This document shows, piece by piece, positions 34,046 through 45,995 of a stretch of 64,000 nt of DNA. A model generated the notes under the pieces. The model did no database searches, was not told the origin of the DNA, and worked only from the letters and a program-made list of their open reading frames with translations. Source of the DNA: Amphiduros pacificus (lineage: Eukaryota; Annelida; Polychaeta; Phyllodocida; Hesionidae); contig OX439012.1 in the NCBI GenBank assembly GCA_949316495.1, positions 9,004,049-9,068,048 on the forward strand. The letters are read 5' to 3'. Made by a program: the position numbers and the translations under genes. The first letter of the stretch is position 1; each line of letters starts with the position of its first letter.

Positions 34046-37000
34046 TTAAAACTGATTATAAAGTCCTATGTGAGTTAAAAATGATACTATCACAGAAGTA
34101 TCTACAGTATCAAATAACGTATGTAAATCTTGTACATTAAAATATTGAGTTCTTATAATATCAAAATCGATACACTCAATTAAAATATGTTTAATAGTCA
34201 AAGCCCTTTGACAACCAATACATTCCGATTGATCTTCACCTTTAAGCAGATAACAGTGAGTCAAATGACTATGACCTATTCTTATACGGGTTAAAACTGA
34301 CTCTTCTCTACGGTTAATTCTAATAGCACCTTTAGTTTTGCCTAGAACGGGCTTAATTTCATGTAGTTTATTAAAAATAGCTTCATTCCAGCGTGATTGC
34401 CACTTAGAACGTAAAAAAACAGTAATATATTTCTTAAATTCTGTATAAGGTATAAACATATTTATTGGCCGCTTATCCAATGCTGCCTTGGCAGCTTGGT
34501 CCGCAGCCTCATTTCCAAGGATTCCAATATGACTGGGAATCCAGTAAAAACGAATCTCTTTATTTTCCTCAGTACAGAGTTTATGATACCGTTCAAGGAT
34601 ATTAAAAATAAATGGATTTTTCCAATCCTTGGCTTTTAATGCTTGTAAACAAGACAAAGAATCAGAAAATATTAAAAATTTCCGATGTGGAGAAGTCTCC
34701 ACATGATCTAAAGCTAGGTATAAAGCATGAAGTTCTGCAGAATAAATAGATGATTTATTTGGCAGACGTTCTGAATAAATATGATTGCCCTTTACAGCAG
34801 CTGCAGCAGCCTTGTCATCATTAAACGATCCATCAGTGTATATACACTGATATCCAGTGAAGATAGATTTTATTTCATTATATCTATTTATATACAGGGA
34901 TGGATCGGTTGAGTATTTCTTTAATTCCGTCATGGCTAAATTAATATTTAAAGTTTCGTAGGTCCATGGAGGTGTTTCTGGATATTGAAATTTAGCTATT
35001 TGATTCGGATTTAAATTTAAGGATTGTAAAGATTCCTTGATGCGAATGCCAAAAGTTGGTATTGTATTTGGTTTATTTTCAAAAAGATCAACATAATTTG
35101 GATTGAATATAATATCATGTGCAGGATTGTCTGGACAAGCTGCAAGTTTTGCAGCATACTGAAGGGCAAGCTTTTCTCTTCTTAAATCAAGAGGCAGCTC
35201 ATCTGCCTCAACTGCCAAGCTATCTGCAGGCGATGTACGAAATGCACCAAGGCAAAGTCGCAAACCTTGATTTTGTATAGGATCAAGCATTTTAATATAA
35301 GATGGACGTGCTGATCCATATATCATACATCCATAATCAAGCTTAGAACGTACGAGCGCTCTGTAAAATTGCAATAAAATATTACGGTCCCCTCCCCAAT
35401 CGGTATGGGCAAGAACTCGTAATAAATCCAATGCCTTCTGGCATTTCTTTTTAACATATTTAATGTGAGGAATAAAAGATAATTTCCTGTCAAAAATAAG
35501 TCCAAGAAACTTGGTTTCTTCGACAACAGGTATCCGAGTTTGGCCTAAATAAAGATCAGGATCTGGGTGAACCTTCCATTTTTTACAAAAGTGCATACAC
35601 ATAGTTTTCTTTAAAGAAAATTTAAATCCGTTATGATCAGCCCATTCTTGTAATCTATTTAAATGTTGTTGGAGCTGTCGTTCTATTGTATGCATGCTTG
35701 TGGACCTGTAGCTTAAGTTGAAATCATCAACAAAAAGTGAGCAATCTGCTCCAGGCCTCATACAATCAACAATGCTGTTAATTTTAATAATAAAAAGGGT
35801 GACTGATAATATACTTCCCTGTGGAACACCCATTTCCTGATCAAAAGCATCAGAAAGTGATGAGCCAACTCGGACCCTGAATTGTCTATTTGACAAAACA
35901 AAAAATTTTGAATAAAAAGGGGTAAACGACCCCTTAATCCCATATCATATAAATCGCTCATTATTCCAAATTTCCATGTAGTATCATACGCTTTCTCTAA
36001 ATCAAAGAAAATGCTAACCACATGCTCACCTTTTAAAAAACCCTCTCTTATAAATGTCTCTAAACGTACCAGGTGGTCAATGGTACTTCGAGTTTTTCTA
36101 AAGCCACTCTGTGCAACAGAAATAAAAGCTGCAGTTTCTAAAAACCAAACTAAACGCTCGTTAATCATTCGCTCCATTGTTTTACAGATACAACTGGTTA
36201 AAGCAATGGGGCGATAATTATTTGAATCTGAGGAGTCTTTGCCAGGCTTAGGAATGGGAATAATAGTGGCTTCACTCCATGAAGGAGGAAAATCACCACT
36301 TTCCCAAATGTTATTAAAAATATTTAAAAGATGCCCAAGTGATTGATCAGGGAGGTGTTTAAGGATTTGGTAGTGAATTTGATCAGGCCCAGGAGCGGTA
36401 TCATGAGATTTATCCAAAGCAAGTTTCAAATCTTCTATTGTAAATGATTTATTATATTGTTCCAAGTTATGAGATGTAAAATTTAGTTGGTTTCTTTCTT
36501 TTCTATTTTTTATTTGTTGAAATTTTGCAGAATAATTATTGGATGAGGAATTCTTAGAAATTGTTTGACCTATTGTGTTACCTATTTCAGTGGGATTTGT
36601 AATTAATTGGCCATTATGAGTTAAATGTTTGATCCTTGCTCCACCTCCCTTCCCCGAAATTTTACGCACCATATCCCAGCATTTTTTAATCGGTGTACGC
36701 ATATTTAATTTGGAAACATAATCCTTCCAACTTTTTCTCTTGCTTATTTTAATAATATAACGGGCTTTAGCTCTTTTTACTCGAAATTGGTGCAAATTAT
36801 ATTGAGTTGGCTGTCTATTAAATTTTTTCAGAGCTTTTTTGCGCTCCTTGACAGCTTTTTTGCACTCATCATTAAACCAGGGTTTTTCTTTAATTTTAGA
36901 ATTTGGCTTTGATTTGGGAATACACCCATCAGCAATATCATACAATGTATCTGTAAAAACTTGAAGAGGATCATCTACATTGTTAAAAAGTTCTGGAGTT

Positions 37001-37782
37001 ATTTTATTAAAACAGTATGTTTTGAAATTTTGCCCAATCGGCTTTATGAAATTTCCACTTGGGGATTCGTTCGTCTGGTGGAGGAAAATGGTTATTTAAA
37101 ATAATGGGATAATGATCACTACCCCATTGATCTTCCTCTACTTCCCAGGAATAGTCTAAAAATAAATTTGGAGTGCACATGGAGAGATCTATTGATGTTA
37201 AAGAGCCTGTAGCAGGATGTAAATATGTTGGGGAATCGTCATTCCAAAGGCACAAACTATTATTATTTAAAAAATCTTCTATTATACGTCCTTTGGCATC
37301 AGTATTATTTCTGCCACCCCAAAGATAGTTGTGTGCATTAAAGTCACCAACTAACATATATGGCTGTGGCAGCTGGGTTATCAAATTATTTAAATCTGTA
37401 ATACTAACTGGCTCACTAGGCGGTAAATATATTGAACATATAGTTAATGTATTGTGCAGGGTAACCCTGACTGCAGAAGCTTGTAAATTAGTATTTAATG
37501 TTACTTTACTTTGGGGTATACAGGATTTAACAAAAATAGAAACTCCAGGGGTGCTCGGTCCATTGCACCTATTGAACCAACTTTATTATAAGGTACATAC
37601 CCCTTAAATGTTGTGGAATTATCTTTGAATTTAGTTTCTTGTAAACAAATTACAGATGCGTTATATTTTTGGGCTAATAACTCCAGTTCTGGCCTGTTTG
37701 CCTCAAATCCTCTACAATTCCATTGTATGATATTGCCGATAGCCATATTAAGAATAATGAGAAAAAATATATGATTCAGCAT
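34046..37782 (-). pseudogene. LINE copy E ORF2, several frame breaks
   Basis: The pieces are: endonuclease start (37501-37782, IIQWNCRGFEANRPE); endonuclease end (37007-37384, YMLVGDFNAHN, GSDHYPI); linker and RT (35758-36945, IPKPGKDSSDSNNYRPIALT, FFDLEKAYDTTW); RT active site, RNase H and zinc tail (34046-35896, SLFVDDFNLSYRS, IYTDGSFND, WIPSHIGILGNEAADQAA). Breaks seen against copies C and D are a rearranged spot near 37545, an inserted base near 37019 and a 5-bp duplication near 35898 (GACAAAACAAAAAATT against GACAAAAAATT). The copy is dead but little diverged. Confidence 0.88.
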
Positions 37783-37784
37783 AA

Positions 37785-38980
37785 TCACTTATTAAGTTTA
37801 CGATTATGCTTTGAGTGCACAGGAGTAAAATTCATATCCGGAGGATCACCTGTGTCCATCCTTTCTAAGGATTTAGTTCTATTAATTTTACTTTTAACTT
37901 GATCTTTGATTTCTTTTTTGTCTGATTTGTGTCTATTGCTATTGATACTTGTATTACTGGATGATGTGGAGGGAGTTTGTGAAGAGGGTTTAGTGGATGT
38001 TGCTGTTGGTGGAGTTATAACTGGGATAGTGGATGTTGTAGTCTGAGTTGACGTTGCTGAAGATTTAGAGGTTTTTGTAAAAAAGGAATAATTTTTGTCA
38101 TTGATTGGCCATGTTATTTCGGTTTGAATCGCTATTGATTTGGTTTCTTTCGTTTTTACAGTGCTAGCATAGGATGTTTTTGTATTGTTCAAACTTTCTA
38201 CACGTTTAAGTGCCTCAGGAAAAGAAATGTTTTCAGTGTGGCGTATTCGCTGAATTTCCTTCTCTTTTAAAAAGGAAGGACAATTCCGCGAATACGATGC
38301 GTGATTGCCTTGGCAATTCACACATTTCATGACTTCCATAGAACACTCTTCTCCACTATGCTGGGCTGTACATTTTGGGCAAGTTACATTTCCTTTGCAT
38401 CGATCAGATCCATGTCCATACCTCTGACACTTGAAGCAGCGCAGAGGGTTTGGAATAAAAACATCAACTCGGACGTTTAAATAGCCAACTTTAATAGATG
38501 TTGGAAGCTGCGCTGCTTCAAATGTCAGAATGAATGTATTGATTGGAACTTTGATTCCATCCTTCTTAATAAAAATTCGTTTGCATTGGACTACATCTTG
38601 ATCTTTTAGTTCATCCACTATTTCCTCTTCAGAAACTCCCGCCAGATCTGGGCATCTTATCACTCCTTTTTTATTATTGAGGGTCTTATGAGCCGTTATA
38701 AAAACTGGAACTGTGGCCAACATTCGGCATCTTAAAAGATTGTCGCATGGCTTTTCCGCTCAACTTCAATTAATAAACGTGTTCCCATTTTTTTAACTGT
38801 TTTCGGCACCCCGGAAATGCCTTGAATCCCCTTTGCAATTGCAAAGGGGGACATTTTTGCCAGGGTATGTTCAGCATCGGAACTTTCCGCAATTAAAAAT
38901 CTCGGCCATTTTTCTGATTTATTTGAATCGTCATCACTGTCTATGTCATTCCTAGGTCGTTTTTGTTTGTTTTGCGCCAT
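37785..38980 (-). pseudogene. LINE copy E ORF1, one frameshift
   Basis: Starts MAQNKQKRPRNDIDSDDDSN at about 38980 and is homologous to copy C ORF1. One C is missing near 38744 (GATTGTCGCATGG against GATTGTCCGCATGG), which ends the first frame at 38732. The rest (37785-38723) is open through all three CCHC knuckles (CFKCQRYGHGSDRC, CPKCTAQHSGEEC, CVNCQGNHASYSRNC) to the C-terminus HSKHNRKLNK. Confidence 0.88.
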
Positions 38981-39532
38981 GTGTGTTATTTTAAATTTCA
39001 TCAGTTAGGTCCCCTACCCACCACGGAGCCCAACAAGGGGACGCCTTTCTGGGCCGGTAACTCCAAGCCCTGACGCCATGAGGATACCCAACATGACATA
39101 CTCTTAGAATAAAAACTCCACCCTTTCGGATTTTATTTATATCCCTCGATTGACCCAATTAGCAGTAATCTCCTTTCAGGAAATATCAATCAAAAAATTA
39201 CAATTATTCTTAAATTTTAAACATTGAAATTGTCACTAATAAAAATAAAATAGCCAGAATACATTAAAGGAAATATACCACAAGCCGGTTAAATCAGACC
39301 CAGGCCTAATCTGATCTGCCTGTCTGGTGAACATTTGGATCCAAGACAGGCGTGTTGCAACTGGACCGGTATTACTGCCAAACCAGCCCAGTGCTCAGCC
39401 CGTCAGGATTCCATATCCTCCCCGACACAGGTCGCATCCCACGGCAAACAGGACGCCCCTTTAGTCGCCTTTTACGACATGCTGGGGGGCAGTGGGGCTA
39501 TTCTTTAATCCCCGCACCCACAGGGGAGACAA

Positions 39533-42500
39533 CATATGAAAACCATACACAAGAGTGGATACGAGGAAGTGAAAAAGATAGAGAGAAAGAACAAAGACAC
39601 TCACAGAAGAAAGGCCAAGGACACCTACAAGAGGAAACCAAAAAGAGACCAGAGAGATCAGAGAGAACAAAAGAGATGTCTCTTTTGCAACAAGAACCAC
39701 CCTTTTGTAAAGGAGAAGTGTCCAGCCTATGGCCAGAAATGCACAGCATGCCAAAGAAGGAACCACTTCAAAGGTACTCCCAGGTGCCCCAAAACCAAGA
39801 GGGTCCATATGGTGGACACGGAGACAGAGACAGAGACTGAGGAGTACACGGAATCATCAGAATCTTTTGAAACTGAGGAGGACTTCATTTTGGCAGTTCA
39901 CAATGAAAACAGAAAGAAGGCTATCTACTGTGAAATGATGGTAAACGGGAAGCCCACTCGCTTTCAGGTAGACTGTGGTGCCACAGTGAACGTGGTGCCC
40001 AGCAGCATGGTGCCGGATCTGTCATCAATACAGCCCAGCCGCACCACACTGAAGATGTGGAACGAGACCACAGTGACTCCCCTGGGGGAAACTGTTTTGA
40101 AGTTGAAGAATCCAAGGACTAGAAGAAAACAGAGTTGTGTGCACAGTTGTTGAAGAGGACTTTACCCCTATTCTCAGCAGGAACAGTGCAGAAAAGATGG
40201 GACTCATTACAGTCAACTATGACCAGTTCAAAAGTGTGAATGCCATCAAAGCCACCTCTGTGCAAGAAAGACACCCGCAGTTGTTTGACGGATCCCTGGG
40301 TAAACTACCAGGTCAAGTACATCTGGAAGTCAGAGATGATGTCAAACCAGTTGTCTGTCCTCCACGTCGCATCCCAGTGGCTCTGAAAGAGAAAGTCAAG
40401 TCCAAGCTTGAAGAAATGGTGGACAGAGGCATCATTGAGAAGGTGGATGAGCCATCGGAATGGGTGAGCCAAATGGCAGTGACCCTGAAGAAGAATGGAG
40501 ACCTGAGGATCTGCATAGACCCGAGACCCCTGAACAAGGCTCTGAGAAGGGAGCACTACCCTATGCCTGTTCTTGATGACCTGCTACCAAGCCTGGGTAA
40601 AGCAAAGGTGTTCAGTCGGTTAGACTTACAGGATGGATACTGGCACTGTGAGCTGGACCAGGAATCTGGAAGGCTGACCACATTTCAGACACCAATTGGC
40701 AGATTCCGGTGGATCAGGTTACCATTTGGTCTCAATGTCAGTGCCGAAATCTTCCAGAAGCGACTGAAAGAGTCCATGGAAGGACTGGATGGAGCAGAGT
40801 GTATTGCAGATGACATCATTGTCTGGGGAGTAGGAGACACTCTGGAGGAGGCTGACAAAGCCCTGATGGTAAGAGGAGCAGAAAATGGACACAGATATAA
40901 GAGTGCCAAGTGTGAGTTCAAGACAAGCCAAACAGACTTCCAAGGCCATGTCATCACAGATGAAGGACTAAAAGTGGATCCTGCGAAAGTGAGAGCAATC
41001 AATGAGCTGAAAGCACCACAGAATGTGGATGAGGTGAGAATACTGAGAGGCACAGTGAACTACCTGGCTAGGTTCCTGCCAAGACTCTCAACAGTCATGG
41101 AGCCTATCAACAGACTCACCAAGGAGGATGTTCCATGGCACTGGGAATCTGAACAAGAGCAAGCACTGGAGAATATCAAGAAAATGATAACCACAGCCCC
41201 TGTGATGGCCTACTATGATGCCAACAAGGAGTTGGTGATCCAGTGTGATGCCAGTGAATCAGGATTAGGTGCAGCCCTACTTCAGGAAGGCAAGCCTGTT
41301 GCCTATGCCAGTCGTGCTTTGAGCGATCCGGAGACAAGATACGCTCAAATTGAGAAGGAGGCTCTGTCAGTGGCCTGGTCATTGGAATATTTCAGACAAT
41401 ACACCTTTGGGAGAAAGACAATCATTCACAATGACCACAAACCACTGGAACCCATCATGATGAAACCCCTACACAGAGCTCCTCGCAGACTTCAAGGCAT
41501 CCTGATGAAAATCAATGAGTACAACACAGAAGTAGTGTGGAAACCAGGCAAGGATATGCTGGTTGCTGACATGCTGTCAAGATCCTATCTACCTGAGACA
41601 GGGGACATGAAGGACATAGAACAGGTCAACATGGTGGACTACCTTCCCATTCGACAGGAGAGACTGGACAAGCTAAGACAAGCCACAGAGGCAGATGAAT
41701 CTCTCCAAATGCTCAGAATGACCATCCAACAAGGTTGGCCCAGAGACAGAGCAATGTGTCCCACTCAGGTAACCCCATACTACAGTATTAGAGATGAACT
41801 GAGTGTGCAAGACGGATTGATCTTCAAGGGGGAGAGATTGGTCATACCAAGCTCCTTGAGGCCGGAAATGAAACAGGCAGTCCATACTTCACATCTAGGA
41901 GTGGAGTCATGTCTGAGGAGAGCCAGGGTGGCTATATACTGGCCTGGTATGAATGCTGAACTGAAGGAACACATTTCCATGTGTGAGACATGCAGGACAT
42001 ATGAGACCAGACAGGCTAAGGAACCCCTCATACCCCATGAGCTTCCCGGCAGACCATGGGAGAAAGTGGGCATAGATCTCTTCACATGGGATCAGAAAGA
42101 CTATCTGGTCACATCAGATTACTACAGTGATTTTTGGGAATTAGACAAACTCAAGTCCACAGACTCAAAAACTATCATCAGGAAACTGAAATCCCATTTC
42201 GCAAGAAACGGGATTCCTGAAGTGGTTGTCAGTGACAACGGTACAAACATGACTTCAACTGAGTTCCAAGACTTTGAAAAAGAATGGGATTTCGAACACA
42301 AAACCATCTCACCATATCACAGCAAGTCAAATGGAAAATCTGAATCAGCTGTTAAAGCAGCAAAGAAACTTCTACCGAAAGCAAAGAGGTCTAAAACAGA
42401 TCCATACTTGGCCATGCTGGAGGCCAGGAATACCCCTACACAAGGGATGGAGGCGAGCCCCATGCAAAGACTGAACAATAGACGGGCAAGGAGCCTACTA

Positions 42501-43409
42501 CCCATGGCAGCCTCCCTGCTGAAGCCACAAACAGTGGCAGGAGACCATAGTCACAAACTCAAGAAGAGGCAGGAGAGACAGGTCAAATACCATGATAGAG
42601 GAGCTAAGAGCCTAGAGCCTCTCCAAGAGGGAGACACAGTAAGGATGAGGCCAGTACTCAAGGGCCAGAAAGAGTGGACAAAGGCAACTGTTGTCAAAGA
42701 CCTGGACAACAGGTCCTATGTGGTGGATACTGGAATAAGGAGCTACAGGAGGAATAGGGTGGACCTAAGAAAGAGCAAGGAAGGCCCAGTGGTCCATAAA
42801 CCTGAAAATGCAGTAAGGCCCAGGCAGGAGACTGCAACACAGGTAGTGCAGGCAGCCAAAGCACAGCCAGTCCAGGCAGCCAAAGCACAGCCGGTCCAGG
42901 CAGCCAAAGCACAGCCGGTCCAGGCAGCCAAAGCACAGCCGGTCCAGGCAGCCAAAGTACCAAAGACTAGCAGCCCACCAGCCACCATACCAGCCACTCA
43001 CACACCAAAGCCCACACCAGTAGCATCCAAACCAGTGGTAGTAACAACTAGGTCTGGCAGGGTATCTAAAACACCATCCTATCTCAAATCTTATACCAAA
43101 TAGAGACAATGTACAATGTGCTACTAGCCTATCAGGTATTACTATGTTATAGTAAGTGATTTAGTTGTATTGCTTGTTCAATGGTTCTTTATATCATAAT
43201 GTTCTAATGCCATGTATTACTGGTAAACATTAGTTGTATTATTTGTTCTATGTTTTAAAAAAAAAAAAATAAAAAAATAAAGGGGAAAGGATGTGACAAT
43301 ATGCCCCTAGCGTGCATGGACTGAATAAATAGTTGCGTCTTGAGACCGCCATCTTGGACATGTACGTTGTGTTGTTCTTCTCACTCATATCTTCATATTC
43401 TACATGACA
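39533..43409 (+). mobile_element. Ty3/gypsy LTR retrotransposon, 5'-truncated fossil
   Basis: A plus-strand fossil of a Ty3/gypsy-type element. Its parts in order are: the end of gag with two cysteine knuckles (CLFCNKNHPF, CTACQRRNHF; 39.6-39.8 kb), an aspartic protease region (DCGATVNVVP), reverse transcriptase with RNase H, and integrase with an HHCC-type zinc region (CETCRTYE) and DDE core (DLFTWDQ, VVVSDNGT). A proline-rich C-terminal tail with an eight-residue repeat (AKAQPVQA, five or so copies, 42840-42960), a purine tract near 43280 and the 3' LTR follow. The 5' LTR and most of gag are absent because the element begins exactly at the 5' end of LINE copy E. It is broken, with about one or two interruptions besides the missing 5' end. 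The long pol stretch looks fairly young. Confidence 0.88.
43292..43409 (+). repeat. 3' LTR of the Ty3/gypsy fossil
   Basis: About 118 bp, opening TGTGACAATATGCC after a purine tract (AAAGGGGAAAGGA) and closing TACATGACA, giving the usual TG...CA ends. It is short for a gypsy-type LTR. The 5' partner is missing from the window, so the exact ends and the age cannot be fixed by LTR comparison. Confidence 0.6.
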
Positions 43410-44211
43410 GGGCCTGTTAGAAGTCTTGTTACAAAAGCCGAAGTAGTTTTCATGGGAGTATCATGGAATATGTCATCAAACTGACAACAGATGCCAACAC
43501 TTCAGTGGGGAAGTGTCTGAAAATTCATCTTGAAAATCTGCATATGGACCATTGTGAATCTGAGTTGACAAAAACAATCACTCATGTTCAAGCCAGTGTC
43601 TCATCAAAACGTGTGTCCTACTGCAGTATGAATCCAACAATTGACCCCAATCCTGTGTACAAAACACCCACAGTACCAGAACATGCCCGTATCGCTTTCA
43701 CAAGAATGAGATTATCATCACACAGGTTGAAAATTGAAACTGGCCGGTGGGCCAGAATACCGAGAGAAAATAGATTGTGTACATGTGGAGACATTGAATC
43801 AGAAGAACATGTCATGTTATTTTGTCCACACACAGTAGATGATCGTGAAAAGTATTATATGCTAAGTTTTGAATCACTGCCGATATTAATGAAATCAGAC
43901 TATGTCAAGGAACTGGCTATGTTTTGTTTTAGTGTGCTAAGAAGATTTGCTGAATAATTTTGTGTATTTTTGAGTAAGAGACTATATGTGAAAAGTTTGA
44001 GTATAACTTGAAACAGGTCTTTTTTCAGCTTGATTTAATATTGATTTTGATCTTGATTTATGAAGCACAAGGACAGATTTTTGTTGATAGAAGAAAAATA
44101 TATGTTGTAATGTAATTATAATGGACGATATGTAAATGTTATGTTCATCCCACATCTAGAACAACAATTGTAAAATACATATTTGTCAATAAACTACTAC
44201 TACTACTACTA
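43410..44211 (+). mobile_element. CR1/L2-like LINE 3' fragment with (CTA)n tail
   Basis: The open frame 43463-43957 ends with RLSSHRLKIETGRWARIPRE, then LCTCGDIESEEHVMLFCP, a Cys-His cluster. This is the usual C-terminus of ORF2 in several LINE clades that lack RNase H. A 3' UTR follows, ending in a (CTA)n simple repeat at 44193-44211. Everything upstream of this C-terminal region is missing, so it is a heavily 5'-truncated insertion. It sits immediately before the exons of the C19-like domain and may have removed the splice acceptor of the first one. Confidence 0.75.
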
Positions 44212-45299
44212 ATTGACATGTATGGGAGTGAAGATACCTACTTTGTTAACCATCTTCAGCCCATGCTAACAACAAGGCTTACCAGTGAGTGCAGTGAGGA
44301 ATCCTGTCCAAAAAGACTAACAAACAGGCCAATAAAAGGGATCGTTCTCAGGTATTCAATTTGTATCTAATATTTATTGAGATTTCTCAAATTAATGCAT
44401 ATCTTTCTTTAAATAACAAATAAAGAAAATCCTAAATTATACAGGAACTGGAGACTAATGACCATTTTTCTTTACTTGTCCTATTTCAGTCAACCCACAG
44501 GACAGAATCAGTGTTTCCTATCTAGTTCACTGGTGGAGTGGGAGCAGCAGCCAGACTCACCATATGGGACAGCAGTGCTTGACACGTACATAAACAGAAC
44601 AGAACAGAAAGCATATGATGCTGATGGGAAAGAAATGTACTATTTAGTAGAGTTTATATAGAGATATAAGATATATTAAAAATATTAATAGCAACAGAAT
44701 TACAAGTGTATATCAAACAACAGAGTATTCATTTGATATATGACACTTAAAGTGAATAATTATTTAATGATTTCTTTAGAAATCTCTCAGTTAATACTTG
44801 AATATATTCTTTGTAGAAGCATGTACTATTGTGGCGGACAGAGATCATACATGAGAAGGAGCTTTGCAACTGGTCAGCCAGTACTGCTACCCCTTGGTGT
44901 AGATCTGTTTGCTCGCAGGGGCCTACTCAACCTCTTGGATCTGCCATTAACTTTGAATGTGTGTGGAGCAAGGTATTCAACAGTTCACACAACATCTCGA
45001 CTGAAATCAACTGAACTATTTGCTACACATATAGCATATTTACTTTTTAAATATACTTCATATTATTTATGCTTGATGTATAGTAATCTAAACATATATC
45101 TTTCTATTTCAGATATGGACTAATAGCTGTAACCCTCTGGAATGGTGGTCACTATATCATGAAAGTTTGGCACAAATCAGAGTGGTACCTGTACGATGGT
45201 CTCAAGGCAAACAACAACTCTGGTGGATTTATCAAACAGAATTTGAATGTGCTGCCTGTTGGCTTCTCCATAAGTCATGTAGTTTATCTGAAGAAATAG
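44212..45299 (+). CDS. Ubiquitin hydrolase (C19)-like C-terminal domain, four exons
   Basis: Four exons stay in one frame with phase-2 GT-AG introns: about 44212-44351 (start uncertain), 44490-44636, 44817-44972 and 45113-45299 (stop TAG). Encoded in order are a Cys pair (SECSEESCPKRL), a Gln/Cys-containing stretch (TGQNQCFLSSSLVEW), LLPLGVDLFARRGLLNLLDL, and then YGLIAVTLWNGGHYIMKVW followed by WYLYDGLK. The GHY plus W.LYDG pattern is the histidine-box half of ubiquitin carboxyl-terminal hydrolases of the C19 type. A Cys box would lie upstream (NQCFL is a candidate), but I cannot confirm it. The donor of exon 2 (AAAT|GTACT) is weak. The stop lies 375 bp inside the right end of the TIR-bounded unit. 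It may be the 3' end of the gene that starts with the SAM domain at 23707. Confidence 0.62.
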
Positions 45300-45510
45300 A
45301 GACCCAGGGTGTGAGAGCATACAACTTGAAAAGACATTTTGCCTTTAACACACTATACTTTATGCACATAATAAAATATGCTGGTTATGATACTTCAGTC
45401 TAAGTTGATTGGTACATTTATGTGGTGATAATATTTTTTAAATAATTTAGATGGTTTATATTTTGTAGTTTTGTCCTGCCCCGCCCAGTAATTAATGACG
45501 GATTGTTAAC

Positions 45511-45674
45511 AAGAAAAAAAAATTATTCACCCACCCCACACCAGAAAAAAAATTTATTCACCCACCCCACACCAGAAAAAAAAAATTATTCATCCACCCT
45601 ACCAAAGAAAAAAAAATTATTCATCCAGCACTGCTGTCCCACCCCACCCCACAAAAATCAAATGGATCGCCCCT
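45511..45674. repeat. Right terminal repeat of 22-kb unit, with A-rich tandem repeats
   Basis: Four or so tandem units (CAAGAAAAAAAAATTATTCA, then CCCACCCCACACC) lead into CCCCACAAAAATCAAATGG and ATCGCCCCT, the exact inverse complement of the left end at 23333. The tandem units run in the same orientation as those at the left end while the outer 30 or so bases are inverted. Confidence 0.65.
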
Positions 45675-45995
45675 AACCTGGGTACTACTCTACAGAATTC
45701 TGCAAGTATTTCAAAATATAGAAGAATATCTAAGAATATATAAGCACACCAAAATGGTACTTTATTAAAATTTGTAATTCATTTCAGCTTTTTGTGAGGC
45801 CATAGAATTATCAAAACTAGTTTAAGTACTGTCACTTGAAAATATTATCAAAATTAGATATCATAGGGACTAAGAAAAAAAGTTTGAGAGTCAGCATTCA
45901 AATTTCCTGGTAGATACAGATGGGTAAAAATGGTATAATGCAATATTTTCATTATACCCGCTATCGATGTTATCTTGTTATGGTTCATTTCAGGT
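45675..45995. other. No feature recognised
   Basis: AT-rich spacer between the right terminal repeat and the next open frame. A TTCATTTCAG acceptor-like tract ends at 45994. Confidence 0.4.

Larger units (their letters stand above)
33716..39532 (-). mobile_element. Nimb-like LINE copy E, full length
   Basis: A 5.8-kb minus-strand copy with the complete 5' UTR, ending GTTGTCTCCCCTGTGGG at 39532. At its 3' end it carries two successive LINE termini: the (GAAT)n at 33794-33806 that ends its own 3' UTR, then a further 60 or so bases of another terminus (GGTTGCTTAGAGGCACATC) and a second (GAAT)n at 33716-33735. Copy 1 of the segmental duplication shows the uninterrupted target (CCATTTTGAAAGGCGG). 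On the other side the expected continuation is absent and a truncated LTR element begins at once. ORF1 has one break and ORF2 at least three. Confidence 0.92.

Noticed and set aside
42694-43109. Gly/Ala/Trp-rich minus-strand frames opposite the gypsy pol C-terminus
   Set aside because: They are the reverse reading of the 24-bp tandem repeat.
23333-45674. Polinton/Maverick as the identity of the large TIR-bounded unit
   Set aside because: None of the hallmark genes (protein-primed DNA polymerase, packaging ATPase, capsid proteins) was seen among the plausible exons.
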